A stretch of 64,000 bases of DNA, from positions 457,722 to 521,721 of the forward strand of contig NZ_SOBR01000004.1 of assembly GCF_004364315.1 (NCBI RefSeq), in the 5' to 3' direction. This DNA is from Chromohalobacter marismortui. Lineage in GTDB: Bacteria > Pseudomonadota > Gammaproteobacteria > Pseudomonadales > Halomonadaceae. Each line of letters starts with the position of its first letter. Position 1 is the stretch's first letter. The position numbers and the translations under genes are program-made. Shown piece by piece: positions 35,793 through 44,171 of this stretch. The notes under the pieces are model-generated. The model saw only the letters and a program-made list of their open reading frames with translations. It was not told the DNA's origin and did not search any database.

Positions 35793-36902
35793 TCATACCG
35801 TTCCGGCGGCGAAATGGCGTTGCAGATGGCAAAACTCATCGTTGACGCGCATGACGCTCGGCGTCGAGAGGTAATGCGTGACTCGATCGGCGACATGGGC
35901 GATCAATCTTGGATCGCTCAGCGCCGTTGACCAGTCCTCGCCTCGGGCGAGCGCGTCGCGCTCACGGCGGTGCAAATGCCACCACTTGGCGCACCAGGTG
36001 ATCGACCACAACCACATGGCACGACGCGCGGCGAGCAATGCCGCCTCATCGGCCAGCGGATCGTCCGTTCCGAGCCGGGCCTGCCATTGGCGATAGAACT
36101 GAATCACCGTATCGGGCTCGAGCACCGCGTGGCTGGCGGGGTCCCAGGTGGTCGAGGTATACAGCGAGGCGTGGGCCAGGTCGAAGCCGGGATGGCTGTA
36201 GCGGCATTTTTCCAGGTCCACCAGCACGGCTTTCCCCTCGGGCGTGATCAAGAAGTTGCCGGGATGCGCGTCGAAGCTGATCAGGCAACGCCGGGTATCG
36301 ATGCCGGCGGCCGCAGCGTCGTTGCCGTCCAGCGAGGCGAGTGCCGCATCGATGTGGCGGCGCGCTTCGCGGTCGAGCAATGTGGCAGGCAGCATATCGA
36401 GATGCTGTGCCTGCGCCATGATCTCCTCGCGCATGGCTTGCCAGGGCGAGGCCGCACTGGCCAGTGGCGGGCGCGTCGCCGCTGCGGGCAAAGGCAGCCG
36501 ATGGATGGCGGCGAGTGCCTCGGCGATGGCGGGAAGGTCCTCGGGAAGACGGGCCGGACGCCCATGGATGGCGGTGACCAGCAAACCGCCGCGCGGCAGT
36601 GTCGCGTCGCTGGGCAGTCGTCCGTGAAGCGTTGGCGTGTGACCACTCTCGCTGGCGCGTCGATAGCAGTGTGCCTGGAAGTCCAGATTGTCCTCGACGC
36701 CGAGCTGCATCTGGCTCTGCTTGGGCAGACGGGCGACCCAGTCCGGGCCGTGTCGGCGGTGGATCCAGATATGGTCGTGGGCGAGGCCGGTATCGGGCAT
36801 GGGCTGCAGATCGATGCCGGTTTCGCCCCGGGACGCGAGGTGCGCGCGCACGGCGTCGCAGAGTGCCTTGGCGTGTCGTGTCTCGTCGGTGGATGCAGTC
36901 AT
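35793..36902 (-). CDS. Aminoglycoside-phosphotransferase-fold small-molecule kinase
   Basis: 369-aa protein kinase-like small-molecule kinase. Visible are the catalytic loop ISFDAHPGNFLI (about residues 211-222; Asp and Asn) and the metal-binding Asp in VLVDLEKCRYSHPGFDLAH (about 229-247). The family includes choline, thiamine and homoserine kinases as well as antibiotic kinases. It is divergent from a ThiBPQ/YnjBCD-like importer, so phosphorylation of an imported metabolite is a reasonable inference. ATG 36902 is chosen over upstream in-frame codons because the preceding residues look non-coding. Confidence 0.8.
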   Translation of the reverse strand: MTASTDETRHAKALCDAVRAHLASRGETGIDLQPMPDTGLAHDHIWIHRRHGPDWVARLPKQSQMQLGVEDNLDFQAHCYRRASESGHTPTLHGRLPSDATLPRGGLLVTAIHGRPARLPEDLPAIAEALAAIHRLPLPAAATRPPLASAASPWQAMREEIMAQAQHLDMLPATLLDREARRHIDAALASLDGNDAAAAGIDTRRCLISFDAHPGNFLITPEGKAVLVDLEKCRYSHPGFDLAHASLYTSTTWDPASHAVLEPDTVIQFYRQWQARLGTDDPLADEAALLAARRAMWLWSITWCAKWWHLHRRERDALARGEDWSTALSDPRLIAHVADRVTHYLSTPSVMRVNDEFCHLQRHFAAGTV

Positions 36903-37299
36903 AGGGAACGATGGCTCGTTGGGGTCGGCATGAAGGCTGGGCTCACCGGCCTGTTTCGTCAAATGGCGCAGCGAAATCCTCATCGCTGGGGAGGCAGGTG
37001 CTGGGTAGCCATCCTGCTGGTGTGGCGACGCGTCTCGACGGCTCAGAACCGCCACATCGCATGGGCCTGCCATGGTGTGCGCGTGATGATACGCTGGTCA
37101 TGTCCCTATCCCCGTATTGATGTTGTGATACCCCTTGAGTCGTGCCTGGGCGGGTATCCTTACAGAATTCCCGCTGCGTACCGGCTGCAAAGGGAGCCGG
37201 TGGACGGAGAGGGCGTGTCGGCTGGAGAATCGGCGGCGTGCTGTGTAAGGAATATTGCCGTGTCACGACCAAGGCGGTGATCAATCGAGGGAGAGAGAC
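36903..37299. other. 397-base divergent region with a possible structured leader
   Basis: No gene seen. The part nearer the importer holds two stems: GATACCC/GGGTATC (37127-37133, 37152-37158) and ACCGGCT/AGCCGGT (37180-37186, 37195-37201, loop GCAAAGGG). These lie 100-170 bases upstream of the ynjB-like start. I do not recognise a known riboswitch class in it. It should also hold both divergent promoters. Confidence 0.4.
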
Positions 37300-38505
37300 A
37301 TGACGTTTTCGCGAGGCGTGCTGGTGGCGGTGTTGTCGCTGTTGCCGACCATGGGCCAGGCTTACGAGTTGTCCGATTGGGACTCGGTGACCGCGGCCGC
37401 TCGGGGGCAGACGGTGTACTGGAATGCGTGGGGCGGTGATCCGCGTACCAATGCCTATATCGATTGGGTGGCCGAGGAGGTCGACGAGCGTTATGGCATC
37501 GATCTCGAGCACGTCAAGGTCAGCGATACCGCTGCAGCGGTGACCCGCGTGGTGGCCGAGAAAGCGGCGGGTAACGAGGACCGTGGCGCGGTCGACCTGA
37601 TCTGGCTCAACGGCGAGAACTTCGCCACCATGAAGGAAAATGACCTGCTCTATGGCCCCTGGGCCGAGCAACTGCCCCACTTCCCGCTGACCGCGCCCAA
37701 CCAGAACCCCGAGGTGCGCGAGGACTTCACCCTGCCGGTCGAGGGCTACGAAGCGCCCTGGGGACGTGCGCAGATCACCTTCTATTACGACAGTGCGCGT
37801 GTCGACGAACCGCCGCGCAGCATTCCTGCATTGCTCGATTGGGCCAAGGCGCACCCTGGGCGCTTCACGTATCCGCAGCCGCCGGCCTTTCTGGGCACGA
37901 CCTTCCTCAAGCAGGCGCTGCTGGCGTTGACCGAGCACCGCGAGGCGCTTTACGCGCCGGTCGGCGAGGCCGATTTCGAGTCCGTCACCGCGCCGCTTTG
38001 GGCCTACCTGGACCGCTTGCATCCTTATCTGTGGCGCGAGGGTGAGCGCTTCCCCGCGGGTGGGCCTCGGATGCGTCAGCTGATGGGCGACGGGGCGTTG
38101 AGCCTGGCGTTCACCTTTACCCCCTCCGCGCCGGCCGCCGCGGTGCTCGATTATCAACTGCCACCGACCACGCGCAGTTACATTCTTGACGACGGTACGC
38201 TGGGCAACGTGCATTTCGTCGCCATTCCCTTCAATGCCCAGCACAAGGCCGGCGCCTTGACGGTCGCCAACTTCCTGCTCTCGCCCGAGGCCCAGGCCCG
38301 CAAGCAGGACCTCTCGTTGTGGGGCGATGCCACGGTGCTGGACATGTCGCGCCTGAGCCCCGAGCAGCGCGAAGCGTTCGCCCGCGATGGGCGGGCCGCC
38401 GAAAGCCTGCCGCCGTCCTCCCTGGGCGAGACGCTGCGTGAACCCCATCCCTCCTGGATCGCGCCGCTCGAGGAGGCTTGGCGGCAGCGTTACGGCGCGC
38501 AATGA
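37300..38505 (+). CDS. ABC transporter substrate-binding protein (YnjB-like)
   Basis: 401-aa periplasmic binding protein with a Sec signal peptide (hydrophobic core about residues 6-18, cleavage near AYE). Motifs of the YnjB/thiamine-binding-like family are visible: VYWNAWGGDPRTNAYIDWV (about 39-57) and VDLIWLNGENFATMKENDLL (about 102-121). GAGGGAGAGAG precedes the ATG at 37300. The ligand is unknown; the family is only distantly related to ThiB. The stop overlaps the permease start (ATGA). Confidence 0.87.
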   Translation: MTFSRGVLVAVLSLLPTMGQAYELSDWDSVTAAARGQTVYWNAWGGDPRTNAYIDWVAEEVDERYGIDLEHVKVSDTAAAVTRVVAEKAAGNEDRGAVDLIWLNGENFATMKENDLLYGPWAEQLPHFPLTAPNQNPEVREDFTLPVEGYEAPWGRAQITFYYDSARVDEPPRSIPALLDWAKAHPGRFTYPQPPAFLGTTFLKQALLALTEHREALYAPVGEADFESVTAPLWAYLDRLHPYLWREGERFPAGGPRMRQLMGDGALSLAFTFTPSAPAAAVLDYQLPPTTRSYILDDGTLGNVHFVAIPFNAQHKAGALTVANFLLSPEAQARKQDLSLWGDATVLDMSRLSPEQREAFARDGRAAESLPPSSLGETLREPHPSWIAPLEEAWRQRYGAQ

Positions 38506-40214
38506 CAGCGGGCGTGGCCTATCGGCTCGTCGTCGGTGTCCTGCCCTGGCTGACCATCGCCTTGCTCAGCGTGCCGGTGGTCGCCGGTGTGCTGGGGGCG
38601 CTGGCGCCGGCCTTCGGCTGGCTGCCGGTACTCGGTGGAGAACGCCTGACCCTGGCGCCCTGGCGGCAGCTCTTCGCGGTGCCGGGGATCGTCGACATGG
38701 CACGACTCAGCCTGGTGACCGGGCTGGTCAGCGCGGCGCTGTCGCTGGGGCTGGTGGTGCTGTTTCTGGGCAGTTTCCTGCACACGCCGCTGTATCGTCG
38801 CATTCAGCGCTGGTTGTCGCCGCTGCTGGCGGTACCCCACGCGGCGGCGGCGATCGGCCTGGCGTTCCTGCTGGCCCCGTCGGGGTGGGTGGTGCGTGGC
38901 CTTTCCCCGTGGGCGACCGGGTGGGCCTACCCACCGGATTATGCCTTTCCCGGCGATGCCTGGGGGCTGTCGTTGATCCTGGGGCTGGTCGTCAAGGAGG
39001 TGCCCTTCCTGCTGCTGATGAGCCTGGCCGCCCTGGTGCAGTGCCAGGCGCGCGAGCGCCTGAGCGTGGCGCGCAGCCTGGGGTATCGTCCGCTGACGGC
39101 CTTTCTCAAGGGTGTCATGCCTGGACTTTATCCCTTGTTGCGGTTGCCCCTCTACGCGGTGATCGCCTTTGCCACCTCGACGGTGGACGTGGCCATGATC
39201 CTGGGGCCCACGACACCGCCGCCGCTGGCGGTGGCGGTGGTCGGCTGGCTCAACGACCCGACGCTGTCGATGCGCTTCATGGCCTCGGCGGGGGCGATGC
39301 TGCAGCTGCTGCTGACGCTGACGGCGTTGTTGATCTGGTGGACGCTGGAGCGGTTGGTGGCGCGCGTCAGCCGGGGTTGGTGCCGGGACGGACGGCGCCA
39401 GTGCGGCGACCGCTGGCTGGCCGGCATGGCCTGGCTGGCCATGCGCACCGTGCTGGGCCTGATGATGGCCGCGCTGGCGGGGCTGGCGCTGTGGTCGGTG
39501 GCCGGATACTGGCCGTTCCCGGCGTTTCTGCCGTGGCCGCCGATCGCGCACAACTGGCTGAACGCGGCCGATGATCTGGTCGCCCCGGTGTGGCAGTCGC
39601 TCGGCGTCGCGCTCGCCGCGACCCTGGTGTCCGTGGTGCTGGTGCTGGGCGCGCTGGAGTCGGAGACCCAGCGTCGCCGGCCGATGCGCCCCTGGGCGCA
39701 ACTGATCCTGTACCTGCCGCTGCTGGTGCCCTCGGTGGCGTTTCTGTTCGGGCTGGTCATGATGCAGGCGCAAATGGGCGTTCGGCCCGGCCTGGGCGCG
39801 GTCATCATCGGGCATGCGGTGTTCGTGCTGCCTTACGTCTTCCTGTCGCTGGCGGAAAGCTATCGACGCCTGGACCCGCGCTGGAGCCAGCAGGCCCGCA
39901 GTCTCGGCGCCGGGCCCTGGCGGGTCTTCTGGCGTGTGCGCCTGCCGTTGTTGCTGACGCCGCTGCTGACCGCGGCGGCGGTGGGCTTCGCGGTGAGCAT
40001 CGGCCAGTACCTGCCCACCATTTTGCTGGGCGCCGGACGCGTGGTCACGGTGACCACCGAGGCGGTGAGCCTGGCGAGCGGTGGAGACCGGCGGCTGACC
40101 GCCATTTATGCCCTGCTGCAACTGTTGCTGCCGGCGCTGGGCTTCATGCTGGCGATGCTGGTGCCGCGTTATGTGTTTCGACGGCGGCGCGATCTGCTGC
40201 CAGGCACCGACTGA
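38502..40214 (+). CDS. ABC transporter permease, fused double-domain (YnjC-like)
   Basis: 570-aa inner-membrane permease in which two binding-protein-dependent permease domains are fused (about residues 10-280 and 310-565), the layout of ThiP and YnjC. Each half has about six membrane segments, and the EAA-type coupling loops are in ARSLGYRPLTAFLKGVMPGL (first half) and ARSLGAGPWRVFWRVRLPLL (second half). The ATG at 38502 overlaps the binding-protein stop; an earlier in-frame ATG at 38478 is less likely. Confidence 0.9.
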   Translation: MTAGVAYRLVVGVLPWLTIALLSVPVVAGVLGALAPAFGWLPVLGGERLTLAPWRQLFAVPGIVDMARLSLVTGLVSAALSLGLVVLFLGSFLHTPLYRRIQRWLSPLLAVPHAAAAIGLAFLLAPSGWVVRGLSPWATGWAYPPDYAFPGDAWGLSLILGLVVKEVPFLLLMSLAALVQCQARERLSVARSLGYRPLTAFLKGVMPGLYPLLRLPLYAVIAFATSTVDVAMILGPTTPPPLAVAVVGWLNDPTLSMRFMASAGAMLQLLLTLTALLIWWTLERLVARVSRGWCRDGRRQCGDRWLAGMAWLAMRTVLGLMMAALAGLALWSVAGYWPFPAFLPWPPIAHNWLNAADDLVAPVWQSLGVALAATLVSVVLVLGALESETQRRRPMRPWAQLILYLPLLVPSVAFLFGLVMMQAQMGVRPGLGAVIIGHAVFVLPYVFLSLAESYRRLDPRWSQQARSLGAGPWRVFWRVRLPLLLTPLLTAAAVGFAVSIGQYLPTILLGAGRVVTVTTEAVSLASGGDRRLTAIYALLQLLLPALGFMLAMLVPRYVFRRRRDLLPGTD

Positions 40215-40230
40215 CGAAAGGAGGCATGCC

Positions 40231-40905
40231 ATGGCGTCATTGAGGCTCGATGACATCGTCATTCACCAGGGCCAGCATCGCCTGCTGAGCCTGGACACCA
40301 CGGTCGCCCCCGGTGAGGTGCTCACCGTCATGGGGCCCTCAGGCGTTGGCAAGTCCACCTTGCTGGCGTTCATCGCGGGGTTTTTGAGCCCGGCGTTCGA
40401 GGCACAAGGGTGCGTGCTGCTCGACGCGACGCGTATCGATACGCTGCCCGCCGAGCAGCGTCATGTGGGGCTGCTCTTTCAGGACCCGCTGTTGTTTCCG
40501 CATCTCGATGTGGCCGGCAACCTGGCCTTCGGCATGGTGCGCGAAGGCACCCGTCGGCAACGCCGTGCGCGAATCCATGACGCCCTGTCATCGGTGGGGC
40601 TGGAGGCGTTCGCGGGGCGCGATCCGGCAACACTGTCCGGTGGTCAGAAGGCGCGAGTCGCGCTGTTGCGGGTGCTGTTGTCGAAGCCGCGCGCGATGCT
40701 GCTCGACGAGCCGTTCTCCAAGCTGGATGCCGAGCGGCGCGGCGAGATCCGCCACTGGGTCTTCGAACGCGTGCGCGATCACCGCCTGCCCACGCTGATG
40801 GTGACCCATGATGAAGCCGACGCCCAGGCGGCGGGCGGGCGTATCCTGAGGTTGACCGAACGAGACACCGTTATGGGACCCACCGATAAGGAGGAACGTG
40901 CATGA
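40231..40905 (+). CDS. ABC transporter ATP-binding protein (YnjD-like)
   Basis: 224-aa ATPase with Walker A GPSGVGKST (about residues 36-44), signature LSGGQKARVALLR (about 134-146) and Walker B AMLLDEPFSKLD (about 154-165). AAAGGAGG and the natural N-terminus MASLRLDDIVI set the start at 40231, although the frame is open upstream. It is the third importer gene; its stop overlaps the DUF3047 start (ATGA, 40902-40905). Confidence 0.9.
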   Translation: MASLRLDDIVIHQGQHRLLSLDTTVAPGEVLTVMGPSGVGKSTLLAFIAGFLSPAFEAQGCVLLDATRIDTLPAEQRHVGLLFQDPLLFPHLDVAGNLAFGMVREGTRRQRRARIHDALSSVGLEAFAGRDPATLSGGQKARVALLRVLLSKPRAMLLDEPFSKLDAERRGEIRHWVFERVRDHRLPTLMVTHDEADAQAAGGRILRLTERDTVMGPTDKEERA

Positions 40906-41570
40906 CGACGCATCGCTGGATGGGGCGGGCGCTGGCCTTGGGGGGATTGGTGCTCTCGACAGGCGCTCCGGCCGACGAGATCGCGTTTTCCGCTCAGGAA
41001 ATGGCCGCCTGGGAGACGCGTGCCTTCGAGGGACAGACGCGTTACACGGTGGTCCGTGACAATGGCGTCGAGGTGCTCGAGGCGAACGCGCGGGGTCAGG
41101 CGTCCGCCAAGTACCTGGAGCGCGAGGTCGATCTGAGCGAGACCCCTTATCTGCACTGGTGCTGGAAGGTGGATACGCGTTATGCGGGGCTCGAGGAACG
41201 CACCCAGGCCGGCGACGACTATCCCGCCCGGCTCTACGTGGCGCGCAAGACGGGCCTGCTGCCGTGGCAGGTGCAATCGGTAAACTACGTATGGTCCTCC
41301 AATCAACCCATCGGGGCGCGCTGGCCGAATGCCTTCACCGACCGGGCGATGCTGCTGGCCCTTCAGGGGGAGCAGTCAGCGGTCGGCGACTGGCGGGCGC
41401 AGGTCCGCGACGTGAGCGCCGATTACCAGGCGCTGTTCGGCGAGGACGTGAGCGAGATCGACGGCGTGGCGCTGATGAGCGATGGCGATAACGCGGGCGG
41501 CAATGCCACCGCCTGGTATTACGGCGTCGGCTTCTCCGACTCGCCGACGCCTCCGAATTGCCCCGGGTGA
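40902..41570 (+). CDS. DUF3047 family exported protein
   Basis: 222-aa protein with a probable signal peptide (residues 1-25, cleavage near APA-DEI). The domain has the DUF3047 hallmarks LHWCWKVD (about 85-92), AGDDYPARLYVA (about 105-116), VNYVWSSN and VALMSDGDNAGGNATAWYYGV (about 189-209), which suggest a jelly-roll-like binding fold. Function is unknown. It is translationally coupled to the importer ATPase, which suggests periplasmic handling of the importer substrate, an inference. Confidence 0.82.
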   Translation: MTTHRWMGRALALGGLVLSTGAPADEIAFSAQEMAAWETRAFEGQTRYTVVRDNGVEVLEANARGQASAKYLEREVDLSETPYLHWCWKVDTRYAGLEERTQAGDDYPARLYVARKTGLLPWQVQSVNYVWSSNQPIGARWPNAFTDRAMLLALQGEQSAVGDWRAQVRDVSADYQALFGEDVSEIDGVALMSDGDNAGGNATAWYYGVGFSDSPTPPNCPG

Positions 41571-41588
41571 ACCAGAGGAGATAGCAGC

Positions 41589-41936
41589 ATGCTGACAATG
41601 ATACGGCGGTTGTGGGGGGATAACGACATGCCTGAGCGCTCTCCACAAGCCCAGGAAGAGGCCGATCGCGAAGCGCGCAAGCTGGCCCTCTACCATTTCG
41701 AGGGATGCCCTTTCTGCTGGAAGGTCAGGCGTGCCCTGACCACGCTGCGTGTCGATATCACGATGCATGACATCCACAAAGATCCCGCCGCCAGAGCGCA
41801 ACTGGTGGCCGGCGGCGGCAAACAGACCGTGCCGTGCCTGCGGATCGACGAAGACGGGACGACCACCTGGCTGTATGAGTCCAGCGATATCGTCGAGCAT
41901 TTGAAGCATCGATTTGCCGTGTCACCGTCCGCATGA
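41589..41936 (+). CDS. Glutaredoxin-like protein
   Basis: 115-aa thioredoxin-fold protein. The dithiol active site is CPFCWKVRRAL (Cys about residues 39 and 42), the cis-Pro is in KQTVPCLRID (about 78-87) and the C-terminal helix STDIVEHL-like ESSDIVEHLKHRF closes the fold. It may be reduced by glutathione. An internal ATG at 41628 could be an alternative start. It lies 18 bases after the DUF3047 gene, and its stop overlaps the glycosyltransferase start (ATGA). Confidence 0.87.
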   Translation: MLTMIRRLWGDNDMPERSPQAQEEADREARKLALYHFEGCPFCWKVRRALTTLRVDITMHDIHKDPAARAQLVAGGGKQTVPCLRIDEDGTTTWLYESSDIVEHLKHRFAVSPSA

Positions 41937-42649
41937 GCGAGGTCATGGCACAAGAAAGCCTGACAACGCCATGGTTGAGCGTGATCGTGCCGGTGGTGAA
42001 CGAAGCCGCGACGATCCAGGTCTGCCTGACCGCCTTGTTGCCGTTGAGGGACCGCGGCGTCGAGATCGTGGTCGTCGACGGCGGCAGCGACGACGACACC
42101 GTCGCGCTAGCGCGTCCCCTGGCGGATCGGGTGCTGGTCAGTGCGCGCGGTCGAGCCCGACAGATGAACCACGGCGGTCGGGAAAGTCGCGGCGACGGCC
42201 TGGTCTTCGTGCATGCCGACACGCGCCTGCCCGGTTGCGCCGACCGGTTGATCGACACAGCACTGAAGGGGCCGACGTGCTGGGGGCGCTTCGACGTCGA
42301 GATCGAGCGCGGGTTCGCGCTGGCGGGGCTGGTCGGCTGGAGCATGAACCGGCGCTCGCGCCTCACCGGCATCGCCACGGGGGACCAGGCAATCTTCATG
42401 GCCCGCGACGCGTTCGAACGCGTCGGCGGTTTCCCCGACCAGCCGCTGATGGAAGACATCGAAATCAGCCGGCGCCTGCGTCGTCTGTCCGCCCCGGCTT
42501 GCCTCGCCCAACGGGTGACCACGTCCGCGCGGCGCTGGCAGCAGCACGGCCCGTTACGCACCATCGTCACGATGTGGTGGCTGCGCCTGCGCTACTGGTG
42601 CGGTGTATCGCCCTGGACCCTGGCGGGGGAGTACACCGATGCCCGCTGA
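41933..42649 (+). CDS. GT2-family glycosyltransferase (TIGR04283 type)
   Basis: 238-aa GT-A fold enzyme. It has the N-terminal SVIVPVVNEAATIQVCL (about residues 14-30), the metal-binding region VVVDGGSDDDTVALA (about 45-59), VFVHADTRLP (about 92-101) and the acceptor region MEDIEISRRLRR (about 173-184). This subfamily commonly travels with the TIGR04282 enzyme that follows here. The acceptor is unknown. The start overlaps the glutaredoxin stop, and the end overlaps the next gene by 11 bases. Confidence 0.87.
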   Translation: MSEVMAQESLTTPWLSVIVPVVNEAATIQVCLTALLPLRDRGVEIVVVDGGSDDDTVALARPLADRVLVSARGRARQMNHGGRESRGDGLVFVHADTRLPGCADRLIDTALKGPTCWGRFDVEIERGFALAGLVGWSMNRRSRLTGIATGDQAIFMARDAFERVGGFPDQPLMEDIEISRRLRRLSAPACLAQRVTTSARRWQQHGPLRTIVTMWWLRLRYWCGVSPWTLAGEYTDAR

Positions 42650-43271
42650 CGCGATGAGCGCCGGTGCCGAGGTGGCGCTGCTGGTGTTCGCCAAGGCGCC
42701 GATCCCCGGCAAGGTCAAGACCCGGCTGATGCCGGCACTCGATGCCGAGCAGGCGCGGGACGTGCATGTCATGCTGCTCGAATGCACGCTCGAGGTGGCC
42801 CGCCAGGCCTTTCCCGCCGCACGGGTACAGCTGTGGGCGGGGCTGGCGCCGCGCCATCCGCTGCTTGAAGCGTTGGCGGCGCGACATGGCATCGCGCTGC
42901 ACGCCCAGCCGTCGGGGGATCTCGGGCAGCGAATGCACACCGCCTTGTCCGCCCAGCGCGGCCCGGCGTTGCTGATCGGCAGCGACTGCCCGGTGTTGAC
43001 GCAGGCGCTATTGGCGCGCTGCGCGCGAGCGCTGGACGACCACGATCTGGTGATGCTGCCTGCCGAGGACGGTGGTTATGCATTGATCGGGGGCCATCGT
43101 CTCCCCGCAGAGCTGTTCACGGACATGGCCTGGGGTGGCAGCGAGGTGGCGGCGCAGACGCTCGCCCGGGCACGCGAGCTGGGCCTTCGCGTAGCCTGCC
43201 CCGGTACGGTGTGGGACCTCGACACCCCGCGTGATCTCGAGCGCTGGCGCATGTTGAACGCTGCGACATGA
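42639..43271 (+). CDS. TIGR04282/DUF2064 nucleotidyl- or glycosyl-transferase-like protein
   Basis: 210-aa GT-A/nucleotidyltransferase-like protein with FAKAPIPGKVKTRLMP (about residues 15-30), GQRMHTALS, LLIGSDCPVLT (about 108-118) and MLPAEDGGYALIG (about 138-150). It is the usual partner of TIGR04283 enzymes in modified-sugar loci (some linked to arsenosugar genes). The start at 42639 overlaps the previous gene; ATG 42654 is the alternative. It ends the coupled seven-gene run. Confidence 0.85.
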   Translation: MPADAMSAGAEVALLVFAKAPIPGKVKTRLMPALDAEQARDVHVMLLECTLEVARQAFPAARVQLWAGLAPRHPLLEALAARHGIALHAQPSGDLGQRMHTALSAQRGPALLIGSDCPVLTQALLARCARALDDHDLVMLPAEDGGYALIGGHRLPAELFTDMAWGGSEVAAQTLARARELGLRVACPGTVWDLDTPRDLERWRMLNAAT

Positions 43272-43347
43272 ATGCGGGTCTTATCGAGTGGAGGTCGGCG
43301 TGTTTTGTTGCCATGCTGAGCGATGGTCATCGATTGGGAAAAACACC

Positions 43348-43956
43348 ATGTCAGCAAGCCCCGACTCAGCACATGACGCGGACTCTCTCGATGCGCGTCA
43401 ACGTCGCCTGGCGGCGGTAAGGCCGCGACTACTTGCCTTCGCGCGTCTGCAATTGCGTGATGCCTCCGAGGCGGACGATGTCGTACAGGAAGCCTTGATC
43501 ACCGCCGTCGAGAAGGATGCCCACTTTGCAGGCAAATCCGGTTACGAGACCTGGGTCTTCGGCATCCTGAAAAACAAGATTCTCGATGCACTGCGTGCCC
43601 AGAAGCGTCGCGGAAAGTGGCAATCCTGGGAGGATGACGGCGTCGAGGCGGCCGTGGAAAATCAATTTCAGGCAACGGGGCGATGGCAAGACATGGCTCG
43701 ACCCAGATCCTGGGGTGATCCCGAGAGCACGCTTGCCAGCGAGCGGTTCTGGCAGGTGTTCGATAGCTGCATGATCGCGCTACCCGAGAATATCGCCCGG
43801 ATCTTCACCATGCGCGAACTCATGGGGCTTTCCACGCGCCAGATCTGCGAAGAGGCCGGTATCAAGGAAAACAACTGCTGGGTCATCCTGCATCGCGGCC
43901 GCCTGTTGTTGCGTGCGTGTCTGGAAAAAGGCTGGCTGACGGAGGCCGACTCATGA
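43348..43956 (+). CDS. RNA polymerase sigma-70 family factor (ECF-like)
   Basis: 202-aa alternative sigma factor with region 2 (about residues 25-90: LLAFARLQLRDASEADDVVQ, then YETWVFGILKNKILDALR) and region 4 (about 145-195: ALPENIARIFTMRELMGLS followed by the HTH). There is no region 1 or 3. The start ATG 43348 gives a family-like N-terminus. The stop overlaps the next gene, a small zinc-finger protein (ATGA), the usual sigma/anti-sigma pairing. The signal it answers is unknown. Confidence 0.9.
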   Translation: MSASPDSAHDADSLDARQRRLAAVRPRLLAFARLQLRDASEADDVVQEALITAVEKDAHFAGKSGYETWVFGILKNKILDALRAQKRRGKWQSWEDDGVEAAVENQFQATGRWQDMARPRSWGDPESTLASERFWQVFDSCMIALPENIARIFTMRELMGLSTRQICEEAGIKENNCWVILHRGRLLLRACLEKGWLTEADS

Positions 43957-44171
43957 AAATGCTGATGTGCCGGGAGGCCACGCGTCTCATGTCGAAGCGT
44001 CTGGATGTGTCGTTGGGCATTCAGGAAAAAATGGCGCTGAAATTTCACCTGGCCATGTGCGGGGCCTGCAAGCAATGCAATAAGCAGTTTCAATTGCTGC
44101 ACGATGCAGGACGCGTCCTGGAACATCAGACCACGGCGATGCCCTTCGATGTGGGGGGCGATTCGCGATGA
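43953..44171 (+). CDS. Small zinc-finger putative anti-sigma factor
   Basis: 72 aa. It has an H-x3-C-x2-C element (HLAMCGAC, about residues 30-37) and an upstream Cys (LMCREATRLMSKRLD), the zf-HC2 anti-sigma pattern. There is no membrane segment, so it would be a soluble, redox- or zinc-responsive partner of the sigma factor whose stop it overlaps. Its own stop overlaps the following AraC-type regulator (ATGA, 44168-44171). Function inferred from context and motif. Confidence 0.8.
   Translation: MKMLMCREATRLMSKRLDVSLGIQEKMALKFHLAMCGACKQCNKQFQLLHDAGRVLEHQTTAMPFDVGGDSR

Noticed and set aside
37075..37299. TPP or cobalamin riboswitch before the ynjB-like gene
   Set aside because: The conserved CTGAGA/ACCCT-type TPP elements and the cobalamin B12 box are absent, although stems are present.
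38490..40262. 590-codon minus-strand open frame opposite the fused permease
   Set aside because: Extremely rich in Gln, Arg and His, the mirror image of a Leu/Ala-rich membrane protein in GC-rich DNA.
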